A stretch of DNA of 64,000 nt from Moraxellaceae bacterium (GCA_020697295.1 JAJFBF010000008.1:1-64000), one strand, 5' to 3'. Positions 32,379 to 42,513 are shown, counted from the first letter of the stretch. Translations and numbers: made by a program. The notes: generated from the sequence alone by a model not told the origin.

Positions 32379-33443
32379 TTAGCGGCTCAGGAAATCCCGG
32401 AGGCGCTGCAGGCTGCTGTCGGACGTTGCCGTATCCGTCGTGTCGCCGGTATCAACAGGCAACGGCGCGGGCGGCGGGGTCGTCCCGGTTTCCACCGGGG
32501 CGGCCGGCGGCGTCACTACCGTGCCATCGGAGGTCACGTTGATATAGCGGTCCAGGAAGGCCAGGGCCTGCGGCCGGTACAGCGAAGTGGCGCCCGAGGC
32601 GGTGCTGTGGTCATAGCCCTGCAGCTTGACCAGCTCGACCGGCACGCTGGCGGCGCGCAGGGTCGTGGCGAAATTATCCGACTGCACGGGGGGCACCACC
32701 GTGTCTTTGGTGCCGTGGTAGAGGAATACCGGCGCCATGCCGGAGCGCACCTGGCGCCGCGGCGAAGCCTGCTCGTACAGGGCCGGGATCTCGGCATAGG
32801 TGCCGCCCATGAAAATCTTCACCGAGGAAGCGTCGCGCGCTTCGGGCGCGGCCAGGTCCGAAGGCGGGGCACCCGCGATCGCCACCTTCACTGCGGGAAG
32901 GTCGGATGCCGGCTGCACGGCCAGCAGCGTCGCCAGGTGGCCTCCCGCCGAATAGCCCCAGACCGCGAGGCGGCTCATGTCGAGGCGGTATTCGCTCGCA
33001 TGCTGCTGCAGCCAGCGCAGGGCCTGCTGCATGTCCTGAAGCTGGGACGGATGCGTGGAACCGGGCGCAAAGCGGTAATTGATGGAGAACGCCGCATAGC
33101 CGCGCCCCGCCAGGGTCTTGCCCGTGCCGCTCATGCTGGTCTTGTCGCCGCGCTGCCAGGCGCCACCGTGCAACAGCAGCACCACGGGGCGCTGCCCGGC
33201 GTTCGACGGCAGATAGAGATCACCCTTCAGAGCCTGAGGCCAGTTGGTCGGGGTATAGGTGACGGTGCGGGTGCTGGCGGTCGTGCTGGTAGTCGTGGTT
33301 GTGCCAGAGGTCGAACTGGTGGTCGAGCCTGAGCGCAGGGCAGTCAGGCTATCGAGGAGGCCGGCCGAAGCGGAAAGCGGAAACGCAAATAACACGGCAG
33401 CGGAAAATGATAATACTTTTTTACGAGTGGAAATTCTTTGCAT
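32379..33443 (-). CDS. secreted alpha/beta hydrolase (esterase/lipase, BD-FAE-like)
   Basis: signal peptide, Thr/Ser-rich linker, LLLHGGAWQRGDK and GYSAGGH. Confidence 0.9.
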   Translation of the reverse strand: MQRISTRKKVLSFSAAVLFAFPLSASAGLLDSLTALRSGSTTSSTSGTTTTTSTTASTRTVTYTPTNWPQALKGDLYLPSNAGQRPVVLLLHGGAWQRGDKTSMSGTGKTLAGRGYAAFSINYRFAPGSTHPSQLQDMQQALRWLQQHASEYRLDMSRLAVWGYSAGGHLATLLAVQPASDLPAVKVAIAGAPPSDLAAPEARDASSVKIFMGGTYAEIPALYEQASPRRQVRSGMAPVFLYHGTKDTVVPPVQSDNFATTLRAASVPVELVKLQGYDHSTASGATSLYRPQALAFLDRYINVTSDGTVVTPPAAPVETGTTPPPAPLPVDTGDTTDTATSDSSLQRLRDFLSR

Positions 33444-33446
33444 GGA

Positions 33447-33486
33447 TAAAAAACTCCGTCCAAATACTACTTTAGTTGGGCGGAGT
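33447..33486 (-). promoter_or_regulatory. terminator-like hairpin in 5' leader of hydrolase gene (possible attenuator)
   Basis: minus strand actccgcccaa-ctaaagtagtat-ttggacggagt followed by TTTTT, 4 nt before ATG 33443. Confidence 0.6.
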
Positions 33487-33693
33487 ACCATCCGTTTTGC
33501 AGAGGTAACATTCAACAGCTTGAGCACGAGCTAAATGTTTAGGAAATAGGTATTTTTGTATTTCCGACTGAAAATTTATCCTGAAAAAAATTTCAGGACT
33601 GCCACATTTCTTGACTCGCTCCTGGCGGAAGCAGCGATCACTCAGCCTTCTGCGCGTTAACGGCCAGAGCGCCATCCGCTTGTGACGCGCGAA

Positions 33694-34239
33694 TCAGTCG
33701 GCCACGGGCCAGGGCGTGGTCTTGGTGCCTTCCACAAAGCCATAGACCGCAATGCCATAGCCGACCGCCGGATCCAGCACGGACTGGCAGTTATGGATGA
33801 GCAGGGCCACGGCACAGGCGGCGGCCCTGCCCGCCTCCACATTGGAAAGCGCATGCGCGGCCTTGATGGGCGCGAAGGCGCGCTCCAGGCGCGGCTGCGT
33901 GAACTCGAAATCGAGCAGGGGCTGATGGCTGCCCTGGTCATCGAGGGCGGCGCGCACGCGATCATCGGCGAGGCGCAGGCCGAGCCGCGACAGCAGCTCA
34001 TGCGTGAGGTTCATCAGCTCGGGGCCTTTCTGGTTGGCCTCGTCGGAGAGCACCGCCTGGCCCGGCACCAGCTGCATCGCCGCATAGCCGAAGGACCGGA
34101 AATAATAGGTGCCGGCCATGCGCGCCAGCGCGGCAATGACGGACTCGGCCTGCAGGCGGCCCTCCGGGGCGAGCGCATCGAAGGCGACGGAGGCAAAGGC
34201 CTGGGCGACGGCGGCACGGGTGGCGGCGGGGGTGGTCAT
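33694..34239 (-). CDS. conserved hypothetical protein
   Basis: 181-aa ORF with coding-like composition; no family recognised. Confidence 0.7.
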   Translation of the reverse strand: MTTPAATRAAVAQAFASVAFDALAPEGRLQAESVIAALARMAGTYYFRSFGYAAMQLVPGQAVLSDEANQKGPELMNLTHELLSRLGLRLADDRVRAALDDQGSHQPLLDFEFTQPRLERAFAPIKAAHALSNVEAGRAAACAVALLIHNCQSVLDPAVGYGIAVYGFVEGTKTTPWPVAD

Positions 34240-34423
34240 GGGGAGTCCTCGAACGGAGATTGACCGCTGCTGGCGGCGGGCAAGCCGCCCGCGGCGTTGA
34301 GGCCGCGATGATACGTCAATCGTTGCACGCTGGCAGGCGCGCTACGAGGCCGCCACTGTATGATGAGGGTCCGGGCGCGGCACGCGCGCCACAACAACAA
34401 GACGCGAAATCGAAGGAGCGAAC

Positions 34424-36067
34424 ATGCAGGTCGTGGATTATGTGATCGTGGGCGCCGGCTCCAGTGGCTGCGCGCTGGCCGGACGGTTGTCGGAGGATGC
34501 CGGGGTGTCGGTGGCGCTGCTGGAGGCCGGCGGCAACAAGGGCGACAGCTGGCTGGTCACGACACCGGCGGCGGTGGTGCTCATGGTGCCGCAGTCGATC
34601 AACAACTGGGCCTTCGAAACCGTGCCGCAGCCCGGCCTCAACGGCCGCCAGGGCTACCAGCCGCGCGGCAAGGTGCTGGGCGGTTCCTCGGCCATCAACG
34701 CCATGGCCTATATCCGCGGCCACCGCCGCGACTACGACCACTGGGCGGCCTTGGGCAATCCCGGCTGGTCTTTTGCAGAAGTGCTGCCTTACTTCAAGAA
34801 GGCCGAGCACAACGACGCCATCAATGATGAATGGCACGGCCAGGACGGCCCGCTGCACGTCAGCCACCTGCAAACCGACAATCCCTTCCAGCAACACTAT
34901 CTGAAGGCCGCCGAAGAGGCCGGCTATCCGCTCAATCCGGATTTCAACGGCGCCGAGCAGGAAGGCCTCGGCCTCTACCAGGTCACCCAGCTCAATGGCG
35001 AGCGCTGCAGCACTTTCCGCGCCTATGTGCAGCCGCACCTGGGCACGCGCTCCAACCTGCAGGTGGAAACCGGCGCGCTGACCCAACGCATCCTCTTTGA
35101 AGGCAAGCGCGCGGTGGGCGTCGAATACCGCCAGGGCGGACAGGTGAAAACCCTGCGCGCGCGCCGCGAAGTCATTCTCAGCGCGGGCGCCTTCCAGTCG
35201 CCGCAACTGCTCATGCTCTCCGGCGTCGGCGATGCCGCCGAGCTGCAGCAACATGGCATTCCCCTCGTGCAGCACCTGCCTGGCGTCGGCAAGAACCTGC
35301 AGGACCATCCGGACTTCATTTTTGGCTACAAGTCCAAAGACACCAACCTGCTCGGCTTCTCGCTCAAGGGCGCCGTGCACGGCTTCCGGCAGATCCTGCG
35401 CTACCGTCGTGAACGGCGCGGCCTGATGGCCTCCAATTTCGCGGAAGGCGGCGGCTTCCTGAAAACGCGGCCCGAGCTCGACGCGCCCGACATCCAGCTG
35501 CATTTTGTCATCGCCCTGGTCGACAACCATGCCCGCACCCTGCATGGCGGCCACGGCCTGTCCTGCCATGTCTGCCTGCTGCGGCCCAAGAGCCATGGCA
35601 CGGTCAGCCTCAAGGACCGCAATCCGGAGACACCGCCGGTCATCGATCCGAAATTCCTCGATCACCCGGACGACATCGAGACCCTGGTCGCCGGCTACAA
35701 GATGACCGAACGCCTGATGAAGGCGCCGGCGCTGGCCCGCTTCATCACCGAGGATCCGTTCACCGCGAACGTGAAAAGCGATGACGACATCCGCGCCATC
35801 CTGCGCGCGCGCACCGACACCGTGTACCACCCGGTGGGCACCTGCAAGATGGGCAGCGATGCCCTGGCCGTGGTCGACGCCGAGCTCCGGGTGCATGGCC
35901 TGGAGGGCCTGCGTGTCGTGGATGCCTCCATCATGCCGACGCTGATTGGCGGCAATACCAATGCACCGGCCATCATGATCGCGGAAAAGGCGGCGGACCT
36001 GATCCGCCTGGGCGAACAGACAATGGCAACGATGGCCCCTGCCGACCTCGCGACGCAGGAAAGCTGA
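34424..36067 (+). CDS. GMC family FAD-dependent oxidoreductase (alcohol/choline dehydrogenase-like)
   Basis: VDYVIVGAGSSGCALAGRLSED; GGSSAINAMAYIRG; YHPVGTCKMG. Confidence 0.95.
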   Translation: MQVVDYVIVGAGSSGCALAGRLSEDAGVSVALLEAGGNKGDSWLVTTPAAVVLMVPQSINNWAFETVPQPGLNGRQGYQPRGKVLGGSSAINAMAYIRGHRRDYDHWAALGNPGWSFAEVLPYFKKAEHNDAINDEWHGQDGPLHVSHLQTDNPFQQHYLKAAEEAGYPLNPDFNGAEQEGLGLYQVTQLNGERCSTFRAYVQPHLGTRSNLQVETGALTQRILFEGKRAVGVEYRQGGQVKTLRARREVILSAGAFQSPQLLMLSGVGDAAELQQHGIPLVQHLPGVGKNLQDHPDFIFGYKSKDTNLLGFSLKGAVHGFRQILRYRRERRGLMASNFAEGGGFLKTRPELDAPDIQLHFVIALVDNHARTLHGGHGLSCHVCLLRPKSHGTVSLKDRNPETPPVIDPKFLDHPDDIETLVAGYKMTERLMKAPALARFITEDPFTANVKSDDDIRAILRARTDTVYHPVGTCKMGSDALAVVDAELRVHGLEGLRVVDASIMPTLIGGNTNAPAIMIAEKAADLIRLGEQTMATMAPADLATQES

Positions 36068-36233
36068 TCCCGGGAGCACCGGCATTGGCCAAATGCCAAC
36101 GCTTGTAAAACCGGCCTGCCACAAACTTGGGGTGAACTGATACTCCGCGACCGCGAATTCAAGCCTAACTCTCTACTGGCAGTCGCACGCTGGCCGTCAC
36201 CTGACGGGCTTCAGCTACGCTGCCATCCCAACT

Positions 36234-36268
36234 CCGGGCAGGGGCGGCGCTTCGCCGCCCCTGCCCGG
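36234..36268. repeat. perfect 16-bp inverted repeat with 3-nt loop
   Basis: ccgggcaggggcggcg-ctt-cgccgcccctgcccgg. Confidence 0.9.
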
Positions 36269-36338
36269 ACATTGATTCCCGCGCGCTTCTTCAGCGCCGG
36301 GGGCAGCGTCCTTCGGCAGCAAAGAGAGGCGCGACGCG

Positions 36339-37631
36339 ATGCGAAAAACCCTGGTACGCGTGGTCGCGCTGTTTGCCAGCATGGCCCTGCTGATCGCCGG
36401 CAACGGCCTGCTCAGCACGCTGCTGTCGGTACGCCTGGAACTGGAGGCCTTTTCCACTGCCAGCATCGCCATTGTGCTGTCCATCTACTCGCTGGGTTTT
36501 ATCGCCGGCAGCCTCTGGCTCGACCGCGTCATTCACCGGGTCGGGCATATCCGTTCCTTTGCCGCCTTTGCGGCCCTCTACTCCGCCTGCATCCTGGCGT
36601 TCCCGCTGCATGTCTCGGTCCCTGGCTGGATCGTGCTGCGCGTGCTCACCGGCTTTTGCATCGCCGGCCTCACCCTGGTCATGGAAAGCTGGCTGAACGG
36701 CCGCGCCACGGTGGAAAACCGCGGCCGGCTGCTGGCGACCTATATGGTGGTGTTCTTTCTTGCGGCCGCCCTGGGCCAGCTGCTGCTGCGCTGGGGCAAC
36801 CCGGCGGAGCTGCCGTTGTTCAGCCTGGCGGGCATCCTGGTGGCGCTGGCCGTCATTCCCCTGGCGCTCACGCGCGAATCCGCACCGGAGATCCTGCCGG
36901 CGCCGCGCCTGCCCTTGCGCGAGCTGGCCCGGCAGGCGCCGCTCGGCGTGGCGGCGGCCTTCACCGCCGGCATTGTCACCAGCGCCTTTTCCGGTGCCGG
37001 CCCGATCTATGCGGTGCGCATCGGGCTGCCGCCGGAGACGATTGCGTTTTTCATGGCGGGTCCCATCGTTGCCTCCATGCTGATCCAGCCGCCGGTGGGC
37101 TGGCTCTCGGACCGGCTGCCGCGCAAATCCGTGCTCAGTGTCACCGCGCTGGTGGCGCTGGCGGCGGCGCTCGCGATCCCGCTGGCAGGAACGCTGGGTT
37201 ACGCCCCGCTGGCCGTCACTATCGCGCTGCATGTCGCGCTGGCTTCCGTGCTCTATCCCATGAGCCTGGCCATCACCCATGACGCGCTGGATGCGCACCA
37301 TGTGATTCCCGCCAACGCCACCTTGCTGCTGGCGCTGGGCCTGGGCACGGTGATCGGGCCGTTGGCGGCGCCGGTGGCGATGGCGGTACTGGGCCCGAGC
37401 GGCCTCTTCCTGTTCATTGGCGGCGTGCTGGGCCTGCTCGTAGTGGTGTTGATGGCGATGCAGCGACGCCAGCCAACCGTGCCGGTGGCGGCGCAGGTGC
37501 ATGGCGTCGTCCTGCTGCCGCCGGGAGCGTCGCCGCAGGCGACCGAGCTGGATCCGCGCGCCGATGCCGGTGATTTCGAAGCGCTGCACCATAACCTCGA
37601 GGAGGTGGAGGACGTGGCGCGCCGGGCGTGA
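36339..37631 (+). CDS. MFS transporter (YcaD-like)
   Basis: 12 TM; LLSTLLSVRLELEAFSTASIAIVLSIYSLGFIAGS. Confidence 0.9.
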   Translation: MRKTLVRVVALFASMALLIAGNGLLSTLLSVRLELEAFSTASIAIVLSIYSLGFIAGSLWLDRVIHRVGHIRSFAAFAALYSACILAFPLHVSVPGWIVLRVLTGFCIAGLTLVMESWLNGRATVENRGRLLATYMVVFFLAAALGQLLLRWGNPAELPLFSLAGILVALAVIPLALTRESAPEILPAPRLPLRELARQAPLGVAAAFTAGIVTSAFSGAGPIYAVRIGLPPETIAFFMAGPIVASMLIQPPVGWLSDRLPRKSVLSVTALVALAAALAIPLAGTLGYAPLAVTIALHVALASVLYPMSLAITHDALDAHHVIPANATLLLALGLGTVIGPLAAPVAMAVLGPSGLFLFIGGVLGLLVVVLMAMQRRQPTVPVAAQVHGVVLLPPGASPQATELDPRADAGDFEALHHNLEEVEDVARRA

Positions 37632-37658
37632 GCGGCCGTGGTCGCCAGATGCCCGGCT

Positions 37659-38591
37659 TCAGGCCGCCACCTCGCTGTCGCGAAGCGCGGCCGCCCGGGC
37701 CGCCGGCGAGCGCGCCAGGTAATCCAGCGCCTGCTGCGTATTGCCCTCGGTGACCGGATGAAACCTCGGCGAGATCCAGCGCAGGGTGGCGCGCAGGAGG
37801 AAGCCGAAGGTCGGCACGTTTTCCGTGCGCCGGCCGGTGCGCTCCAGCTCCAGCAGCATGCGCGGGAGCGACTGCCGCGACAGCCAGCGCGAGTACGCAT
37901 CGGTATCCTGCCCGGCCAGCGAACGTCCCCCCTCGGCCAGAAAATAGAGAAACAGCGGAAATATGACGGCCATCAGTGCCTGTCGGCTGACATAAAAGCC
38001 GAGCTCGGTGCGGCACAGGTGCTGGAACAGGTCAAAGGCCACCGTGCGATGCTCCACTTCTTCGGCCAGATGCCAGCGAAAAAGATCCGCCATGACCGGG
38101 TCGGCCTTGTCCCAGGTCTTGTTGTCCATGCACCACTGGCCGAGCACACCGGTGAAATGCTCGATGGCGGCAATGACGCCGACGCGAAAGATCAGCCACT
38201 GCTTTTGTCCCGGCAGCCGCTGCAGCCCCTTGATGCCGAAAGGCGCATCACCCAGAAACTGCTCGAACAGCCAGTCGGCCTTGCGGCGATAGGTGTCCGT
38301 ATCGAGACCGTGGCCCTGCAGGAACTGCTCGGCCTTGGAGTGGCTGCGCGCGTGAATGGCTTCCTGGCGGATAAAGCCCTCCACATCGGCGCGCAGCTGC
38401 GCATCGCGCACCAGCGGCAGCGCCTGGTTGTAGACGCGGCAGAACCAGAGTTCACCGGCGGGCAGCAGCAGGTTGATGCCGTTGATGAGGTGGTTGGCGA
38501 GCGGATCGTCCGGGATCCAGTGCAGGGGAACGTCCTGAAAATCGAACTGCACGCGACGGGGTTTCAGCGGATGACGGATGGCGGCGGTCAT
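37659..38591 (-). CDS. metal-dependent hydrolase, PF10118-like
   Basis: RQEAIHARSH and LAEEVEHRTVAFDLF motifs. Confidence 0.85.
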   Translation of the reverse strand: MTAAIRHPLKPRRVQFDFQDVPLHWIPDDPLANHLINGINLLLPAGELWFCRVYNQALPLVRDAQLRADVEGFIRQEAIHARSHSKAEQFLQGHGLDTDTYRRKADWLFEQFLGDAPFGIKGLQRLPGQKQWLIFRVGVIAAIEHFTGVLGQWCMDNKTWDKADPVMADLFRWHLAEEVEHRTVAFDLFQHLCRTELGFYVSRQALMAVIFPLFLYFLAEGGRSLAGQDTDAYSRWLSRQSLPRMLLELERTGRRTENVPTFGFLLRATLRWISPRFHPVTEGNTQQALDYLARSPAARAAALRDSEVAA

Positions 38592-38618
38592 GAGGCTCTC
38601 CAGTCTTGGAACGTGGGA

Positions 38619-40370
38619 TCAGGGCGTGAGGTCGATACGCGCCACCAGGCGCGAGACGCCGGGGACGAAGCGGCTGAGCAGGCGCGTGGCCCAGGCCTCG
38701 GCGCCCACCAGGGACAGCGCGGGGTTGTCCTGCACGGCACGGAACACGGCAGTGGCCACGTCCTCCGGCGCGAAGTTGCGGCGCTTGTAGAGGGCGTCGG
38801 CCTTGCTGCGCAAGCGGACCTGCTCGGCCTCGCTCACGCCGGCATAAACCGTGGCGGAGGCGATGCCGGTGGCGACGAAGCCCGGGCAGATCGCCGTGAC
38901 GCCGATGGCGTGCCCGGCGAGTTCCGCGCGCAGGCATTCGGTCAGCATGTGCACGGCGGCCTTGCTGGTCGAATAGGCGGCAAGCTTGCGGTTGGGCGCG
39001 AAGGCGGCGGCCGAGGCCACGTTCACGATATGGCCGGCGCGGCCACCGGCCACCATCTGCTGCGCGAACAGGCGCGAACCGTGGATGACGCCCCAGAGGT
39101 TCACCTTGAGCAGCTTGTCCCAGTCCGCCACGGACGTGTCGAGCAGGCCGCCGGCCATGCCGATGCCGGCGTTGTTGACCATGATGTCGGCGCCGCCGAA
39201 GTCCTTCTCCACTTCCTTCGCCAGCGCTTCCATGGCCTTTGCGGCCCCCACGTCGACGGTGCGCGCCCAGGCCGTGGCGTCCAGCAGGCGGCACAGCGCC
39301 GCCGTGCGTTCGGCGGCGGCCGTATTGATATCCACGCACACCAGGTCGGCACCCTCCTCCGCAAACTTCAGCGCGGTGGCGCGGCCGATGCCGGAGCCGG
39401 CCCCGGTGACCACGGCCAGTTTGCCGGCCAACGGCAGCGCCTGGCGCGTCGGGCGCACGCGCGCCCGCTGCAGCGCGATGGAGAGTTCGCCGCGTTCGAC
39501 GCCCTCGACAAATTCGACTATCCACGCCGCGATCAGGTTGGGATGACTGAGCGGCACCCAGTGACTGGCATTGATATCGCGGCGATAAAGCTCCGGCACC
39601 CAGCGGTGCAGGTCTTCGAAGAGCTGCGGGCTCACGTAGTTGTCGCGCGTCGGCACGATGAGCTGCACCGGGCAGGCCGCGTGACGGATTTCCGGCGCGA
39701 TAAGCTTCTGACGGAAATTGGCGCGGTATAGCTGCACGCCGTTGGCGCCGTCGGTGATCTGCGTCGGATTGGGTTCGGCTTCCACCACGCCCTCGCGCTT
39801 CTCCAGATAGGTCGGCCAGAGTTTTCCGAAGCCTGCCCGCCAGCCTGCGGTCGGCAGCACCGGCAACTGGAAGAATCCGATATACCAGGAACTCAGCAAC
39901 TGCTTCATCACCTTGGCCTTGGCGGCCGGCGAAAGATTCAGCGTGCGCTCGCGCACCCAGTGCGCGGCATGATCGAGCGCGGGGCCGGAGATCGTGGTGT
40001 AACTGGCGATGCGCGGCTTCAGGCGCTCGGTGGTCACGGATTCCCAGCTCTGGATGGAGCCCCAGTCGTGGCCCACCAGATGAAAGCGGCGGTTCGGGAT
40101 CACGGTGTCCACCACCGCCGCCAGGTCCTGCGCCAGCAACTCCAGCGTGTAGGCGCGCACGCCCGGCGGCGCATCGGACTGGCCGGCGCCGCGCACGTCA
40201 TAGGCGATCACGTAAAAGTGTTTGGCCAGGTGCTCCGCCACCGGCTTCCACACCAGGTGGTTGTCGGGATAGCCGTGCACCAGGACGACCGGGGTCTTCC
40301 TGCTGTCCCCCCAGCCCGTGACATGCAGGCTGACGCCGGCGGACTGGATGCGTGCGGTCATGGTCTTCAT
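38619..40370 (-). CDS. EphD-like fusion: alpha/beta hydrolase (epoxide hydrolase-like) + SDR
   Basis: N-terminal VLVHGYPDNHLVW / GHDWGS; C-terminal VVTGAGSGIGRATALKFAEEGADLV, NNAGI, YSTSK. Confidence 0.92.
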   Translation of the reverse strand: MKTMTARIQSAGVSLHVTGWGDSRKTPVVLVHGYPDNHLVWKPVAEHLAKHFYVIAYDVRGAGQSDAPPGVRAYTLELLAQDLAAVVDTVIPNRRFHLVGHDWGSIQSWESVTTERLKPRIASYTTISGPALDHAAHWVRERTLNLSPAAKAKVMKQLLSSWYIGFFQLPVLPTAGWRAGFGKLWPTYLEKREGVVEAEPNPTQITDGANGVQLYRANFRQKLIAPEIRHAACPVQLIVPTRDNYVSPQLFEDLHRWVPELYRRDINASHWVPLSHPNLIAAWIVEFVEGVERGELSIALQRARVRPTRQALPLAGKLAVVTGAGSGIGRATALKFAEEGADLVCVDINTAAAERTAALCRLLDATAWARTVDVGAAKAMEALAKEVEKDFGGADIMVNNAGIGMAGGLLDTSVADWDKLLKVNLWGVIHGSRLFAQQMVAGGRAGHIVNVASAAAFAPNRKLAAYSTSKAAVHMLTECLRAELAGHAIGVTAICPGFVATGIASATVYAGVSEAEQVRLRSKADALYKRRNFAPEDVATAVFRAVQDNPALSLVGAEAWATRLLSRFVPGVSRLVARIDLTP

Positions 40371-41263
40371 GCCACCGCCCTCCCGGCCGTGGCATCCACC
40401 GGCCACAGGCCGCGCTCCTTCCAGCGCCGGACATGCGGCGACTCGTCGTCCAGCCAGTAAGCGTCGTCCTCGGTGATGACAAGCAGCTCCTCGAACTTGG
40501 CGCCGACGCCGTGGAATCCCAGGTGCGGCTCCACCGCCCACAGACCGGGCACCGGCGCGTGATTGGAGCTCTCATTGGAGGACCAGATCGGCGACCAGCC
40601 CTGGCGGCGCGCCACCAGGCCGAGGCGGCCCAGCGACTCCACCGCCTGCAGGCCGAACTTGAACAGGGTGGTGGGCGTCTGGCGCTTGCGCGGCGGCATG
40701 GGCTGCACGGTGTGCGCCAGGGTTTCGAAGGGATAGGCCTTGTGCCGGGGCGCATGGCCCTGCTGCAGGATCAGGCGGTCGACGGCGCGCGAGACTTCGC
40801 TCATGGGCTGGCGCTGCCTGATGAGGTCCAGGATCAGGGCACGATGGGCCGCCAGGTCGTCGAGCAGCAGGTCGAGGATGGGGTTCTCGCCCAGCACGCC
40901 GGCATAGCCGATGTCGGCCACATAGCCGTTCACCACCGGCGCGTTGTCCAGGATGAAGGGCATGTTTTCTTCGAGGCGGCGGTTGGTGGGCAGGAACTGC
41001 AGGGCGACCTTGAAGCCCTGGAAGGCGGTGCGGTCGCCGAACCAGGCAAAGGGCGAGTGGAACCAGTCGGTGACGCCATGATCGAGCAGCCAGACTTCCT
41101 GCAGGCGGGCGGCCTGCTTCTCGGTCATGCCGGGCTTGAGCTCCTTGGCGACGGCCTCGGCGGCGGCATAGGCCAGGCGCTGGACGTGGCGGAACTGCTC
41201 GAGGTCGGCGGCGTCGGGCTGGTAACCCCGGACGGCGGCCGGGGGGGCAGAGAGGAGGGGCAT
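40367..41263 (-). CDS. M24 family metallopeptidase
   Basis: creatinase/aminopeptidase-like sequence (HSPFAWFGDRTAF; VVNGYVADIGY); 4-nt overlap with downstream gene. Confidence 0.82.
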   Translation of the reverse strand: MPLLSAPPAAVRGYQPDAADLEQFRHVQRLAYAAAEAVAKELKPGMTEKQAARLQEVWLLDHGVTDWFHSPFAWFGDRTAFQGFKVALQFLPTNRRLEENMPFILDNAPVVNGYVADIGYAGVLGENPILDLLLDDLAAHRALILDLIRQRQPMSEVSRAVDRLILQQGHAPRHKAYPFETLAHTVQPMPPRKRQTPTTLFKFGLQAVESLGRLGLVARRQGWSPIWSSNESSNHAPVPGLWAVEPHLGFHGVGAKFEELLVITEDDAYWLDDESPHVRRWKERGLWPVDATAGRAVA

Positions 41264-41279
41264 GGCAGGTCTCCTGGAA

Positions 41280-41294
41280 CTTAACGGCGTTAAG
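41280..41294. promoter_or_regulatory. perfect dyad CTTAACG-G-CGTTAAG upstream of M24/EphD-like/PF10118 operon
   Basis: cttaacggcgttaag, 16 nt upstream of ATG 41263. Confidence 0.5.
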
Positions 41295-41395
41295 ACCCAG
41301 GAACCTTACATCGAACAATGTCACATTGCATGACCGAAATGACTAAGGCCGCCGGCACGGCAGTCAACCGCCCCCTCCCCGTTACCGGTGCGGCT

Positions 41396-42319
41396 TCAGC
41401 GCTCCGTTGGCTGCAGCGTGTAGCCCTCGCGCGGGAAATGCACATGCACGGTGCCCACCTGTGCGTCTTCTCGCGCCAGGATCCAGCGCGTGGGGGTGGC
41501 GCCCGCCAGCACCCCGGCGCTCGGTACCTGGGCATAGTCGGACGGCGCAATGGTCACGGTGCGGCCCACCAGCGGATCGCTGCGGTGCTCCGCCGGAATG
41601 GCGCGCGGCGTTGCCTGCCGGGCAATGGCCAGGGCGGCGTCGATCGTCAGGGTCGCCGGGCGCCCGTCGCCCAAGGCCTGCATCCGGTCCATCCAGGCGT
41701 TCAGGCGCGGCAAGTCCTTCAGCATCCGCGACTCAGCCTGGTCACGGATCATCCACAGGCTGTGATAGGTGGAGAAATCCGCGTGGTTGGGCGTCGCTCC
41801 GAACAGGAAGTCCTGCGTGAGCGCGGCCTCCACCCGGGCCGCATGCGCGAGCGCTGCCGGCCGCGCCGCGCGCAGGCCGACGATGCGTGTGGTTGCCGTG
41901 CGCCCGAGCTTGATGCGGTCCCAGGCAAAACGCAGCAAGCCCGGCAGCGACATCGATTCCCGCGCCTTGCGGCGCAGGGTGCGGTTGCCCGCCGCCAGCA
42001 CGCAGGCAAAGAATTCGTCCAGGTCCACCTTCGCCACCCAGGCCTGCGCCTCGGGACTGCAATTACCCAGGGCCAGCTCGGGCTTGCCGGCGCGGGCGGC
42101 GATTTCCTCGGCAATGATGCGCGAATCGCAAAACACGTCGGCCCCGTCCTGGGCTACCGGCACCTTGCGGTAGCCGCCGGCCAGCGCAGCCAGATGCGGC
42201 CGCGGCGGGAACTCGCGCACGGTCACGGACTGCCAGGGCAGGCCCGCATAGCCGAACATGCTGCGCATCTTCTGCGAGAAGGGGGACATGGGGTAGTGGT
42301 GCAGGATGAGGTCGGGCAT
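41396..42319 (-). CDS. glutathione S-transferase family protein
   Basis: LILHHYPMSPFSQKMRSMFGYAGLPWQSV thioredoxin-like N-terminus. Confidence 0.87.
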   Translation of the reverse strand: MPDLILHHYPMSPFSQKMRSMFGYAGLPWQSVTVREFPPRPHLAALAGGYRKVPVAQDGADVFCDSRIIAEEIAARAGKPELALGNCSPEAQAWVAKVDLDEFFACVLAAGNRTLRRKARESMSLPGLLRFAWDRIKLGRTATTRIVGLRAARPAALAHAARVEAALTQDFLFGATPNHADFSTYHSLWMIRDQAESRMLKDLPRLNAWMDRMQALGDGRPATLTIDAALAIARQATPRAIPAEHRSDPLVGRTVTIAPSDYAQVPSAGVLAGATPTRWILAREDAQVGTVHVHFPREGYTLQPTER

Positions 42320-42513
42320 GGCGGCGTTCCTGGCAGGGGGAGCCGCAGCGTAACCGAGCGGCAGGCTTCCGCAAACCGGAGGGCTGCTGGCCGGGGCTCT
42401 TGGACGCCGAAGGTCCGGCTCTTCGCGACTCCGCATGAAAAGCAGGCTTTGCCGGGGAAGGCTGCACCACAGTATCGTCAGCGCAGTTCAGATGAGCGAA
42501 ACCGGGACGCCCC

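Noticed and set aside
31709-32542. 277-aa plus ORF in the gap between kinase and esterase
   Set aside because: Crosses the minus-strand terminator and REP element; no protein-like signal
37638-39731. 697-aa plus-strand ORF
   Set aside because: Antisense to PF10118 hydrolase and the EphD-like fusion; composition (Gln/Arg/Gly/His-rich) typical of shadow frames
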